12,561 nucleotides of DNA from DASSKA01 sp035765755 (GTDB lineage: Bacteria > Actinomycetota > Actinomycetes > Propionibacteriales > Nocardioidaceae): the NCBI GenBank assembly GCA_035765755.1, contig DASTWW010000026.1, positions 1-12,561 on the forward strand. Direction: 5' to 3'. The notes beneath the pieces are model-generated. The model was not told the DNA's origin, made no database searches, and saw nothing but the letters and a program-made list of their open reading frames with translations. Position 1 is the stretch's first letter, and each line of letters starts with the position of its first letter. A program made the position numbers and the translations under genes. This document shows, piece by piece, positions 6,357-12,128 of the stretch.

Positions 6357-7663
6357 GCGCGGATCAGCACGCCCCGGTCATCACCCGGGCCGGGCTCCGG
6401 GTCGTGCCCGGGGTCCGGCCGGACCGCCTGGGCGTGCCGCGGGCCGATCAGCCCCTTGGCGAGGGCGAACAGCACCACGGCGAGCAGCGTGCCGGCGATG
6501 GTGGCCGCTCCGCCGCCGATCAGTGTCCAGCGCGCCCCGAAGGTCTGGCCGACCCAGCCGATCACCGGCGCACCGAGCGGGGTGCCGCCCATGAAGATCA
6601 TCATGTACAGCGCCATCACCCGGCCGCGCATCAGCGGTGACACGCTCAGCTGCACGGTCGCGTTCGCGGCGTTGGCCATGGTGATCGCGGACACGCCGAT
6701 CACCGGGGTGAGCACCAGGAAGGCGAGGTAGGTCGGCATCAGGGCGGCGACGATCTCGGCCAGCCCGAAGGCGACCGCCGCCCCGATCACCAGCCGGTGC
6801 CGCGGACGGCCGCGGCGGGCGGCGAGCAGCGCGCCGGTCAGCGAGCCGACGGCCATCGTGGTGCCGAGCAGTCCGTACTCCCCCGCGCCCTTGTGGAAGA
6901 TCTCGGTGGCCATCAGCGCCGAGGTCATCTGGAAGTTGAAGCCGAACGTGCCGGCGAAGAACACGATGGTCAAGATCAGCATCAGGTCCGGCCGCTCGCG
7001 CACGTAGTGCAGCCCGGCGCGGATCATGCCGCGTTCCCGCTTGGCCCGCTCCGGGGTGTCGAGCAGCGCCGGGTCCATCCGCTGCAGCGCGTAGACCACC
7101 GCGAAGTAGCTGAGCCCGTTGACGATGATCACCGCACCGGTCGCCGGCACCCCGCCACCGAAGGCGGCCACCAGGAAGCCCGCCGCCCCGGGCCCGAGGA
7201 TCCGGGCGAAGTTGAACGACGCCGAGTTCAGCCCGATCGCGTTGGTCAGGTTGTCCGGCCCGACGATCTCGTTGACGAACGCCTGCCGGGTGGGTGCGTC
7301 GAAGGCACTGCCGATGCCGAAGACGAACGCGATCACGTAGACCTGCCAGGCCTGCGCCATCCCGAGCAGGGCGAGCACGCCGAGGACGAGCGACGGCACG
7401 GCCATCATCACCTGGGTGATCTGCAGCATCCGCCGCTTCGGGAAGCGGTCGGCGAGCACGCCGGCGTACGGCGAGAGCAGGAGCACGGGCAGGAACTGAA
7501 GGCCGGTGGTGATGCCGAGCGCGGTGCCGCTGTTGTGGGTCAGCTGGAGGACCAGCCAGTCCTGGGCGACACGCTGCATCCAGGTTCCGACGTTCGACAC
7601 CACACCACCGGAGGCGTACAGCCGGTAGTTGTGGTTCGCTAGTGCACGGAACGTGGGACTCAA
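6350..7663 (-). CDS. MFS exporter (MFS_3 / EntS-like), likely drug efflux
   Basis: 437 residues with about 12 hydrophobic segments, full length for the family. The N-terminal FRALANHNYRLYASGG and SNVGTWMQRVAQDWLVLQLT (23-42) are hallmarks of the MFS_3 group, which includes the enterobactin exporter EntS. The MFS motif A is GVLADRFPKRR (68-78) between helices 2 and 3. The protein should sit in the cytoplasmic membrane and use the proton gradient to export a small molecule, not identifiable here. TTG 7663 overlaps the marR stop in TTGA (7660-7663), so it is translated as a coupled pair with the MarR regulator. That pairing is the classical arrangement for an efflux pump controlled by its own repressor. 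The C-terminal tail (about 405-437) is acidic and Pro-rich. Confidence 0.9.
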   Translation of the reverse strand: MSPTFRALANHNYRLYASGGVVSNVGTWMQRVAQDWLVLQLTHNSGTALGITTGLQFLPVLLLSPYAGVLADRFPKRRMLQITQVMMAVPSLVLGVLALLGMAQAWQVYVIAFVFGIGSAFDAPTRQAFVNEIVGPDNLTNAIGLNSASFNFARILGPGAAGFLVAAFGGGVPATGAVIIVNGLSYFAVVYALQRMDPALLDTPERAKRERGMIRAGLHYVRERPDLMLILTIVFFAGTFGFNFQMTSALMATEIFHKGAGEYGLLGTTMAVGSLTGALLAARRGRPRHRLVIGAAVAFGLAEIVAALMPTYLAFLVLTPVIGVSAITMANAANATVQLSVSPLMRGRVMALYMMIFMGGTPLGAPVIGWVGQTFGARWTLIGGGAATIAGTLLAVVLFALAKGLIGPRHAQAVRPDPGHDPEPGPGDDRGVLIRAA

Positions 7664-8106
7664 GCGTGAGCCAACCTTTCGATGATCGGGGCTGCGTGTC
7701 GCAGCACGGAACGTTCTTCGGGAGTCAGGTCGCGCATCCGCTGCGCGAGCCAGGCGTCACGCCGCTTGCGGTCCGCGGCCAGGGTCTCCGCACCCTTGTC
7801 GGCGAGCGCGACGACGACCTGCCGGCGGTCGGTCTCGTGGGCCCGCCGCTCGACGTACCCCGCCTCCTCCAGGCAGTTGACGGTGCGCGTCATCGACGGC
7901 GGCTGCACGCGCTCCTGCGCGGCCAGGTCGCCGATCGAGCACGGGCCGTTGCGGAACAGCGCGCCGAGCACGGACAGCTGGCCGATGCTCAGCTCGTTGT
8001 CCGGGTCACGCTCGCTGCGGAGCCGACGGTTGAGCCGGGCCACCGAGACCCGCAGGGCCGCGGCGAGCCCAGCGTCGGAACGGACCAGCTGCTGTACGGA
8101 CGCCAT
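7660..8106 (-). CDS. MarR-family transcriptional regulator of the adjacent exporter
   Basis: 148 residues from ATG 8106; an in-frame ATG at 8118 would add four residues. I prefer 8106 because TATGCT lies seven bases upstream of it, as in leaderless transcripts, and neither start has a good ribosome binding site. The fold is dimeric winged helix: helix LSIGQLSVLGALFRNG (39-54), SIGDLAAQERVQ (57-68), recognition helix PPSMTRTVNCLEEAG (69-83) and wing with the MarR-typical D-x-R-R (ETDRRQVVVALADKG, 91-105). Terminal helices for dimerisation flank these. It probably represses its own operon and responds to a small ligand, perhaps one exported by the MFS protein. An inverted repeat overlaps its promoter. 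Confidence 0.9.
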   Translation of the reverse strand: MASVQQLVRSDAGLAAALRVSVARLNRRLRSERDPDNELSIGQLSVLGALFRNGPCSIGDLAAQERVQPPSMTRTVNCLEEAGYVERRAHETDRRQVVVALADKGAETLAADRKRRDAWLAQRMRDLTPEERSVLRHAAPIIERLAHA

Positions 8107-8108
8107 GA

Positions 8109-8140
8109 TGCTTAGCATAACTCATTACTCTTGCTAAGTA
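8109..8140. promoter_or_regulatory. marR promoter with overlapping inverted repeats (likely MarR operator)
   Basis: CTTAGCA (8111-8117) and TGCTAAG (8132-8138) form a perfect inverted repeat with a 14-bp spacer. Inside it on the - strand is the -10-like TATGCT (8119-8114), seven bases before ATG 8106, and the smaller palindrome ATGC-TAA-GCAT (8118-8108). This is the only clearly AT-rich stretch nearby. MarR repressors commonly bind such sites over their own promoter; specific binding here is inferred. Confidence 0.55.
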
Positions 8141-8141
8141 T

Positions 8142-8460
8142 TCCGATTTGTGCCGTCCTCGGAGTGACCCGTCTCACCCGACGTCGCCCCGCCGGAAGCC
8201 GAGCAGCCTCGCTCCGTGAGGAGTACGACGGGCGCGCCGATGACGACGCCAGGGCGTCCGGCGACGAGCAGCCTGGAGGGAGGTTTACCGCGTCGTGCCG
8301 GGGGTCACCCTCGAGGAGGACTGCACGCCGGCGTCCAGGCGCTTCACCAGGTCAGTAGCCTGGGTCACTGCTGCGCCGACGACCCCAGGATCTCACGGGA
8401 ATCTTCATGAATCTGTGAACGTTGCGGCAATCGGGAGTGCACGGGGGCGGAGGGAGGACC
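8142..8460. other. Non-coding or degraded gap before the winged-helix regulator
   Basis: No convincing gene is found on either strand. Possible RNA structure on the + strand: GCCTGGA (8271-8277) pairs with TCCAGGC (8334-8340), and CCAGG (8347-8351) pairs with CCTGG (8359-8363) around a 7-nt loop. On the - strand GTG 8368 to TAA 8285 gives a 27-residue frame with plausible helix composition but no ribosome binding site. Near the regulator, GAATCT is repeated at 8399 and 8409 around the palindrome TTCATGAA (8404-8411). The gap must hold the promoter of the 8461 gene, but no good -35/-10 pair stands out. Confidence 0.4.
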
Positions 8461-8937
8461 ATGGCGCGCGAGAACGACGAGGACCTGCTGCGCGCAGTGG
8501 AGCGACTGGCCGGGATGCTCTACGAGGCCGGCATGCCGCGGATGGCCGCCCGGGTGTTCAGCTACGCCCTGGCCGACGACGCGGAGCACTACTCGGCCGC
8601 CGAGCTGGCCGAGGCGCTTCGGGTCTCCCCCGCGGCGATCTCCGGCGCGGTGCGCTGGCTGGTCGACGCCCGGCTGCTGTTCAAGGAGCGTGAGCCGGGC
8701 AGCCGCACCGACCTGTACGTGATCCACGACGAGGACGTGTGGAGCGCGATCACGCTGGCGCGCGCCGAGCTGCTCGAGACGTGGGAGGGCGCGGTCGAGG
8801 AGGCCGCGAAGATGGTCGGCACCGACCACCGCGGCGGTCGACGGCTGCTCGAGACCAAGGAGTTCTTCCGGTTCAACCGCCAGGAGACCTTCGCGATGAT
8901 CGACCGCTGGAAGGCTCACCGCCGCACCCTGTCCTAG
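8461..8937 (+). CDS. Winged-helix MarR/GbsR-like transcriptional regulator
   Basis: 158 residues from ATG 8461, which follows a very strong ribosome binding site GGAGGGAGGA. N-terminal helices (LLRAVERLAGMLYEAGMPRMAARVFSYAL, 9-37) lead into the helix-turn-helix YSAAELAEALRVSPAAISGAVRWLVDARLL (44-73), a wing KEREPGSRTDLYVIH (75-89), then C-terminal helices (93-155) for dimerisation. The phrase GMPRMAARVFSYAL is typical of the GbsR-like MarR subgroup, whose members often control transporters or membrane-lipid genes. The target is unknown. Immediately after the stop codon begins a tandem array of inverted repeats, an attractive but unproven candidate binding region for this protein, followed by a membrane protein gene. 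Confidence 0.88.
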   Translation: MARENDEDLLRAVERLAGMLYEAGMPRMAARVFSYALADDAEHYSAAELAEALRVSPAAISGAVRWLVDARLLFKEREPGSRTDLYVIHDEDVWSAITLARAELLETWEGAVEEAAKMVGTDHRGGRRLLETKEFFRFNRQETFAMIDRWKAHRRTLS

Positions 8938-9134
8938 ACACGATATTGGTACGGCTACCGCGACGCATAGGTCGCGATATCGACACGATATTGGTACGGC
9001 TACCGCGACGCATAGGTCGCGATATCGACACGATATTGGTATGGCTACCGCGACGCATAGGTCGCGGTAGCGACACGATATTGGTACGGCTACCGCGACG
9101 CATAGGTCGCGGTAGCGACACGATGTCGGTATAG
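8937..9134. repeat. Tandem array: four 45-bp repeats plus a decayed fifth, each with an inverted repeat
   Basis: Full copies are 8937-8981, 8982-9026, 9027-9071 and 9072-9116; a degenerate part copy is 9117-9134. Each begins GACACGATATTGGTA. Copies 1 and 2 are identical; copy 3 differs from copy 4 at one base; copies 1 and 4 differ at two bases, near the right end (GATATC versus GGTAGC). In copies 3 and 4 an 11-bp perfect inverted repeat GCTACCGCGAC / GTCGCGGTAGC flanks GCATAG; in copies 1 and 2 it has two mismatches, but the junctions then form ATATCG-ACA-CGATAT. The array starts on the last base of the regulator stop codon. The unit is 15 codons long and leaves some frames open, but nothing suggests translation. 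It could be a regulator-binding array, a set of RNA hairpins, or a MIRU-like minisatellite. Confidence 0.95.
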
Positions 9135-9137
9135 ATT
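9132..9137 (+). promoter_or_regulatory. Leaderless -10 element of the DUF2530 gene
   Basis: TAGATT (9132-9137) is followed by six bases and GTG 9144. It begins within the last, decayed copy of the 45-bp repeat. No -35 consensus is seen at the proper distance, where the fourth-repeat hairpin ends, which fits a promoter that depends on a bound activator or a weak promoter. Confidence 0.5.
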
Positions 9138-9143
9138 CGGGGG

Positions 9144-9419
9144 GTGGAGGAGCGCGAGCCGGGTCAGCCGGAGACTCACGAGATCGGCCGGCGTACCTAC
9201 CTGGTCGCCCAGGTGGAGCCGCTGGACGTCGACGGCGTGCGTACGGTCGCCGTGGGTACGGCGTTGTGGCTGCTCGCCTTCCTGCTGCTGCTGCCGTTCT
9301 ACGGACAGCTGCACGCCAGCCACCGCCTGTGGTGGCTGTGGACCTGCCTGGCCGGCTTCGGGCTCGGGATCATCGGCTGGGACTACTGCCGCCGGCGCCG
9401 CAAGAAGCACACCGGATAG
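9144..9419 (+). CDS. DUF2530 family two-helix membrane protein
   Basis: 91 residues with the family's conserved core VEPLDVDGVRTVAVGTALW (24-42). Two predicted membrane helices (about 33-53 and 62-79) are joined by a short loop, and a basic end CRRRRKKHTG follows; by the positive-inside rule both ends are cytoplasmic. DUF2530 is an actinobacterial family without known function. The GTG 9144 start has no Shine-Dalgarno but is six bases after TAGATT. The gene is just downstream of a tandem repeat array and a winged-helix regulator, and only 4 bp separate its stop from the opposing DUF3027 gene; DUF2530 and DUF3027 genes are neighbours in other actinobacteria as far as I recall. Confidence 0.87.
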   Translation: MEEREPGQPETHEIGRRTYLVAQVEPLDVDGVRTVAVGTALWLLAFLLLLPFYGQLHASHRLWWLWTCLAGFGLGIIGWDYCRRRRKKHTG

Positions 9420-9423
9420 ACCG

Positions 9424-10191
9424 TCAGAACTCCTCGAGGTCGTCCCAGGACAGCGTGTCCAGCACCGGCTCCGGCAGCGGCTGAGGCAGGTTCTTCCTGC
9501 TCAGCTTCGCCTCCGAGTGCCCGCCGCAGCCATGGTCGAAGGACACCACCCGCCCGTCGTCGGAGGCGTAGCCGTTCGCGCAGACCCCGAACAGCCGGGA
9601 CATCGGCCCGCCTAGCTGGACCAGGAAGCCGCAGCTCGCGCAGGTCCCCGGGGCGGACTCCACGATGGGCGCGTGCGGGCCGTGGCTCCCGTCGTACCAC
9701 CGCTGCGCGGCCAGGTCCCGGCCTTCCAGCGACAGCACCCGCCGCCGGCCGAGCGCCAGGTCGTCAATGACCGGCCGGACCGAGTCCTCGTCGATGATCT
9801 CGTCGCCGGCGGTCCAGCCCGGCACCAGCCGGGGATCGTCCTCGTCGGTGGGCAGCAGGTCGCCGGGGCCGAGGTCGCCGGGCTGGATCCGCTCCTTCCA
9901 CGGCACCCACGGCGGCGCGGTCACCGAGTCGGCGCCGGGCAGCAGCACCACCTCGTCGACGGTCACCGCCTTGGCGCGCGCGGCCCGGGCGACGGTCACC
10001 GACCAGCGCCAGCCGCGGTAGCCGGCGCGGGTGCAGGCGAAGAAGTGGGTGACCACCCGCTCCTCCTCGACCTGGAGGCCGAGGTGCTCGCCGACGTCCG
10101 CCGGGTCGACGAGCTGCGCGAGCGCCTCGCGGGCCTGGTCGGCTGCCGCGACGGCGACGGCGTCCGGCTTGGGGGCACGGGCTGCGGTCAT
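9424..10191 (-). CDS. DUF3027 family protein with a C-terminal Cys/His cluster
   Basis: 255 residues from ATG 10191; an overlapping GTG at 10194 is equally possible and better spaced from GGGGGAG. The conserved DUF3027 core is clear: VVTHFFACTRAGYRGWRWSV (46-65), VDEVVLLPG (78-86), PPWVPWKERIQPGDLGPGDLLPT (93-115), then RWYDGSHGP (164-172). A likely zinc site is formed by C184-x2-C187, C204 and H220-x-C222-x2-H225. The family is actinobacterial and uncharacterised; no signal peptide or membrane segment is seen, so it should be cytoplasmic. The gene converges with DUF2530 and diverges from an MFS gene over a 72-bp spacer. Confidence 0.87.
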   Translation of the reverse strand: MTAARAPKPDAVAVAAADQAREALAQLVDPADVGEHLGLQVEEERVVTHFFACTRAGYRGWRWSVTVARAARAKAVTVDEVVLLPGADSVTAPPWVPWKERIQPGDLGPGDLLPTDEDDPRLVPGWTAGDEIIDEDSVRPVIDDLALGRRRVLSLEGRDLAAQRWYDGSHGPHAPIVESAPGTCASCGFLVQLGGPMSRLFGVCANGYASDDGRVVSFDHGCGGHSEAKLSRKNLPQPLPEPVLDTLSWDDLEEF

Positions 10192-10214
10192 CACGCGGGC
10201 GATTCTCCCCCACC

Positions 10215-10241
10215 GGACCCCGATCTGTCTCATCGGGATCC
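10215..10241. promoter_or_regulatory. Inverted repeat in the DUF3027/MFS divergent spacer
   Basis: GGACCCCGAT (10215-10224) and ATCGGGATCC (10232-10241) are inverted repeats with one mismatch in ten and a 7-bp centre. It sits in the middle of the 72-bp region between divergent starts, a natural operator position. It also lies just upstream of a CAAGAT hexamer (10252-10257) that is six bases before ATG 10264, a possible leaderless -10 of the MFS gene. Confidence 0.4.
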
Positions 10242-10263
10242 GCGGGCCGGGCAAGATGGACCC

Positions 10264-11667
10264 ATGCAGATCGGGTCGGCGGCGCGGCAGGCAGCCCAGG
10301 CGTCGGCCCGCGGTGCCCGCAAGATGGGGGTGGCCACCGGCCGGGCAGCCGGGTTCACCTTCCGCCAGGTCCGGCGCGCCAGCCACGCGGAGGGCGCCGG
10401 CGACAGCGGCCTGTACCGGCTCATCGAGCTGAACGCCTTCAACGCCGCCGGCGACGCAGCGGTCGCCATCTCGCTGGCCGGCACCCTCTTCTTCCAGGTG
10501 CCCACCGACCAGGCCCGTGGCCAGGTGGCGCTGTTCCTGGGCCTGACGATGCTGCCGTTCGCGGTGATGGCGCCGCTGATCGGCCCGTTCCTGGACCACT
10601 TCCGGCAGGGCCGGCGCTGGGCGATCGGCGCCACGATGGCGCTGCGCGCGTTCCTGTGCTGGGTGCTCGCCGGGGCGGTGGCCTCCGGCTCGCTGGCGCT
10701 GTTCCCGGCCGCGCTGGGCGTGCTGGTCGCGTCCAAGGCGTACGGCGTGACGCGCGCGGCCGCCCTGCCTCGGCTCCTGCCGGAGCGGCTGACCCTGGTC
10801 CGCGCGAACTCACGGATCTCGCTCGCCGGCACGGTCGGTGGCGCGATCTCGGCGCCACTGGCCGTTCTCGCCGCGCACTTCGGGGCGGCCTGGTCGCTGC
10901 GCTACGCGTTCCTGGTGTTCGTGGGCGGCACGATCCTCGCGGTGCTGCTGCCGGCCCGGGTGGACAGCTCGCAGGGCGAGGAACAGCTCGCGATCGGGCC
11001 CGGCCCGGAAACGGACGCGGGTCCGGACGGGCAACCGGCCGCGCCGCGGCGGCGCACCGGGTCGTTCCGCACGGTGGCCGGCCGGCTGGTCCGGGGCCGG
11101 GTCCCCCGCTCCGTCGTACTCGCGCTCCGGAGCAACGCGACCCTGCGCTGGATGTCGGGGTTTCTGACGATGTACATGGCCTTCCTGCTGCGCGACCTGC
11201 CGTTCCCCGGCTGGGAGACCCGCCCCGCGCTGCTGCTCGGGGTGGTTGTCGGCGCCGCCGGCCTCGGCAACCTCGTCGGCATCGCCCTGGGCTCGCTGCT
11301 GCGCTCGGTCAGACCGCGGTTCACGGTGGTCCTGGTGCTGCTGCTCGACGCGGCCGTGTGCGTGCTGGCCGCGGTGTTCTACAGCCTGCTCACGGTGGTG
11401 CTGCTCGCGCTGACCGCCGGGCTGACCCAGTCGCTGGGCAAGGTCGCGCTGGACGCCACCATCCAGTCCGACGTGCCGGAGCGGACCCGCACCAGCGCGT
11501 TCGCGCGCTCGGAGACGCTGCTGCAGCTGTCCTGGGTGATCGGCGGGTTCGTCGGCATCGGCCTGCCGCTGATCCCGCACCTCGGGCTCGGGGTGGCCGC
11601 AGCCGTGCTGGTGGCTGGCGCGCTGTGGGTGGCGGCTACAGCTCGAGCTCGTCCGCGAGTGCTCTGA
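10264..11667 (+). CDS. MFS transporter of unknown substrate
   Basis: 467 residues from ATG 10264; the frame is open further upstream, but that region is the DUF3027 gene on the other strand. A 45-residue basic N-terminus rich in Ala/Arg precedes about 12 hydrophobic segments. A motif A-like loop GPFLDHFRQGRRW (107-119) follows helix 2, and a long hydrophilic central loop (about 236-280, acidic then Pro/Arg-rich) separates the two halves. NSRISLAGTVGGAISAPLA in the first half and KVALDATIQSDVPERTRTSAFARSE in the second are typical of MFS proteins of the MFS_1/MFS_3 type. Substrate unknown. This gene is divergent from DUF3027, and its 3' end overlaps the cold-shock gene by 32 bp tail to tail. 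Confidence 0.85.
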   Translation: MQIGSAARQAAQASARGARKMGVATGRAAGFTFRQVRRASHAEGAGDSGLYRLIELNAFNAAGDAAVAISLAGTLFFQVPTDQARGQVALFLGLTMLPFAVMAPLIGPFLDHFRQGRRWAIGATMALRAFLCWVLAGAVASGSLALFPAALGVLVASKAYGVTRAAALPRLLPERLTLVRANSRISLAGTVGGAISAPLAVLAAHFGAAWSLRYAFLVFVGGTILAVLLPARVDSSQGEEQLAIGPGPETDAGPDGQPAAPRRRTGSFRTVAGRLVRGRVPRSVVLALRSNATLRWMSGFLTMYMAFLLRDLPFPGWETRPALLLGVVVGAAGLGNLVGIALGSLLRSVRPRFTVVLVLLLDAAVCVLAAVFYSLLTVVLLALTAGLTQSLGKVALDATIQSDVPERTRTSAFARSETLLQLSWVIGGFVGIGLPLIPHLGLGVAAAVLVAGALWVAATARARPRVL

Positions 11668-12019
11668 GCAGCTGCGCGGTCGGCTTGGCCGTCTTCGGAT
11701 CCGGGTGCCGGCCGTTGCGGTAGGTCTTCTCGATCCGCTCCAGCAGCCGGTAGAGGTCCTCGATGATGTTGACCATCTCCGCCGGCTTCTTGCGCATCCC
11801 TTTCGACACCGACGCGACCGGCTCGAGGACCCGCACCTGCAGCGCCTGGTCGCCCTTGCGGCCCTGGGCGATGCCGAACTCCACCCGGGTGCCCGACTTC
11901 AAGGACGTGACCCCGGCGGGCAACGCAGACGCGCGCACGTAGACGTCGCCCCCGTCGTCCTGCGACAGGAAGCCGAACCCCTTCTCCGCGTCGTACCACT
12001 TGACCTTGCCTGTAGGCAC
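11636..12019 (-). CDS. Cold-shock domain protein with C-terminal extension
   Basis: 127 residues from GTG 12019, with AGAGG seven bases upstream. Residues 1-66 are a cold-shock OB-fold domain that binds single-stranded RNA or DNA: GKVKWYDAEKGFGFLSQDDGGDVYVRASAL. RNP1 is KGFGF (13-17). RNP2 reads VYVR instead of the usual VFVH, with arginine in the place of a base-stacking histidine. The extra 60 residues (about 72-127), predicted helical (MVNIIEDLYRLLERIEKTYRNG, TAQLLRALADELEL), are absent from classical 67-residue Csp proteins but seen in a longer actinobacterial type. It may act as RNA chaperone; the helices may mediate protein contacts. The gene's end overlaps the MFS gene. Confidence 0.92.
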   Translation of the reverse strand: MPTGKVKWYDAEKGFGFLSQDDGGDVYVRASALPAGVTSLKSGTRVEFGIAQGRKGDQALQVRVLEPVASVSKGMRKKPAEMVNIIEDLYRLLERIEKTYRNGRHPDPKTAKPTAQLLRALADELEL

Positions 12020-12074
12020 CGATCGACCTCTTCTTCAGCGAGCCGTCTTCGAGGGCGGAAAACCACCGGAGGCA

Positions 12075-12080
12075 AGGATA
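12075..12080 (-). promoter_or_regulatory. Possible -10 of the cold-shock gene
   Basis: On the - strand TATCCT (12080-12075) is a reasonable -10, giving a leader of about 49 nt before GTG 12019. No clear -35 is present. The 109-bp gap to larE also carries two direct copies of TGGCGCA (12081 and 12092 region). Confidence 0.3.
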
Positions 12081-12128
12081 TGGCGCACCCGTGGCGCAGA
12101 CGAGCCCATTGTCCAGCGGGAGCAGCGG

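Noticed and set aside
8131..8358. 75-codon + frame in the gap before the regulator
   Set aside because: No ribosome binding site, mixed third-position GC and Arg/Ala-rich composition without a recognisable fold.
8938..9121. Tandem repeats as a CRISPR array
   Set aside because: The units abut with no unique spacers and there are no cas genes; this is a minisatellite-type array.
8739..9134. Open + frame of 131 codons running through the repeats, and a similar - frame of 82 codons
   Set aside because: The 45-bp unit keeps any stop-free frame open by construction. The + frame overlaps the well-supported regulator in another frame, and neither has a ribosome binding site or recognisable domain.
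9673..10263. N-terminal extension of the second MFS gene back to 9673
   Set aside because: This part is antisense to the DUF3027 gene, is low-complexity, and ATG 10264 fits the family N-terminus and a possible leaderless promoter.
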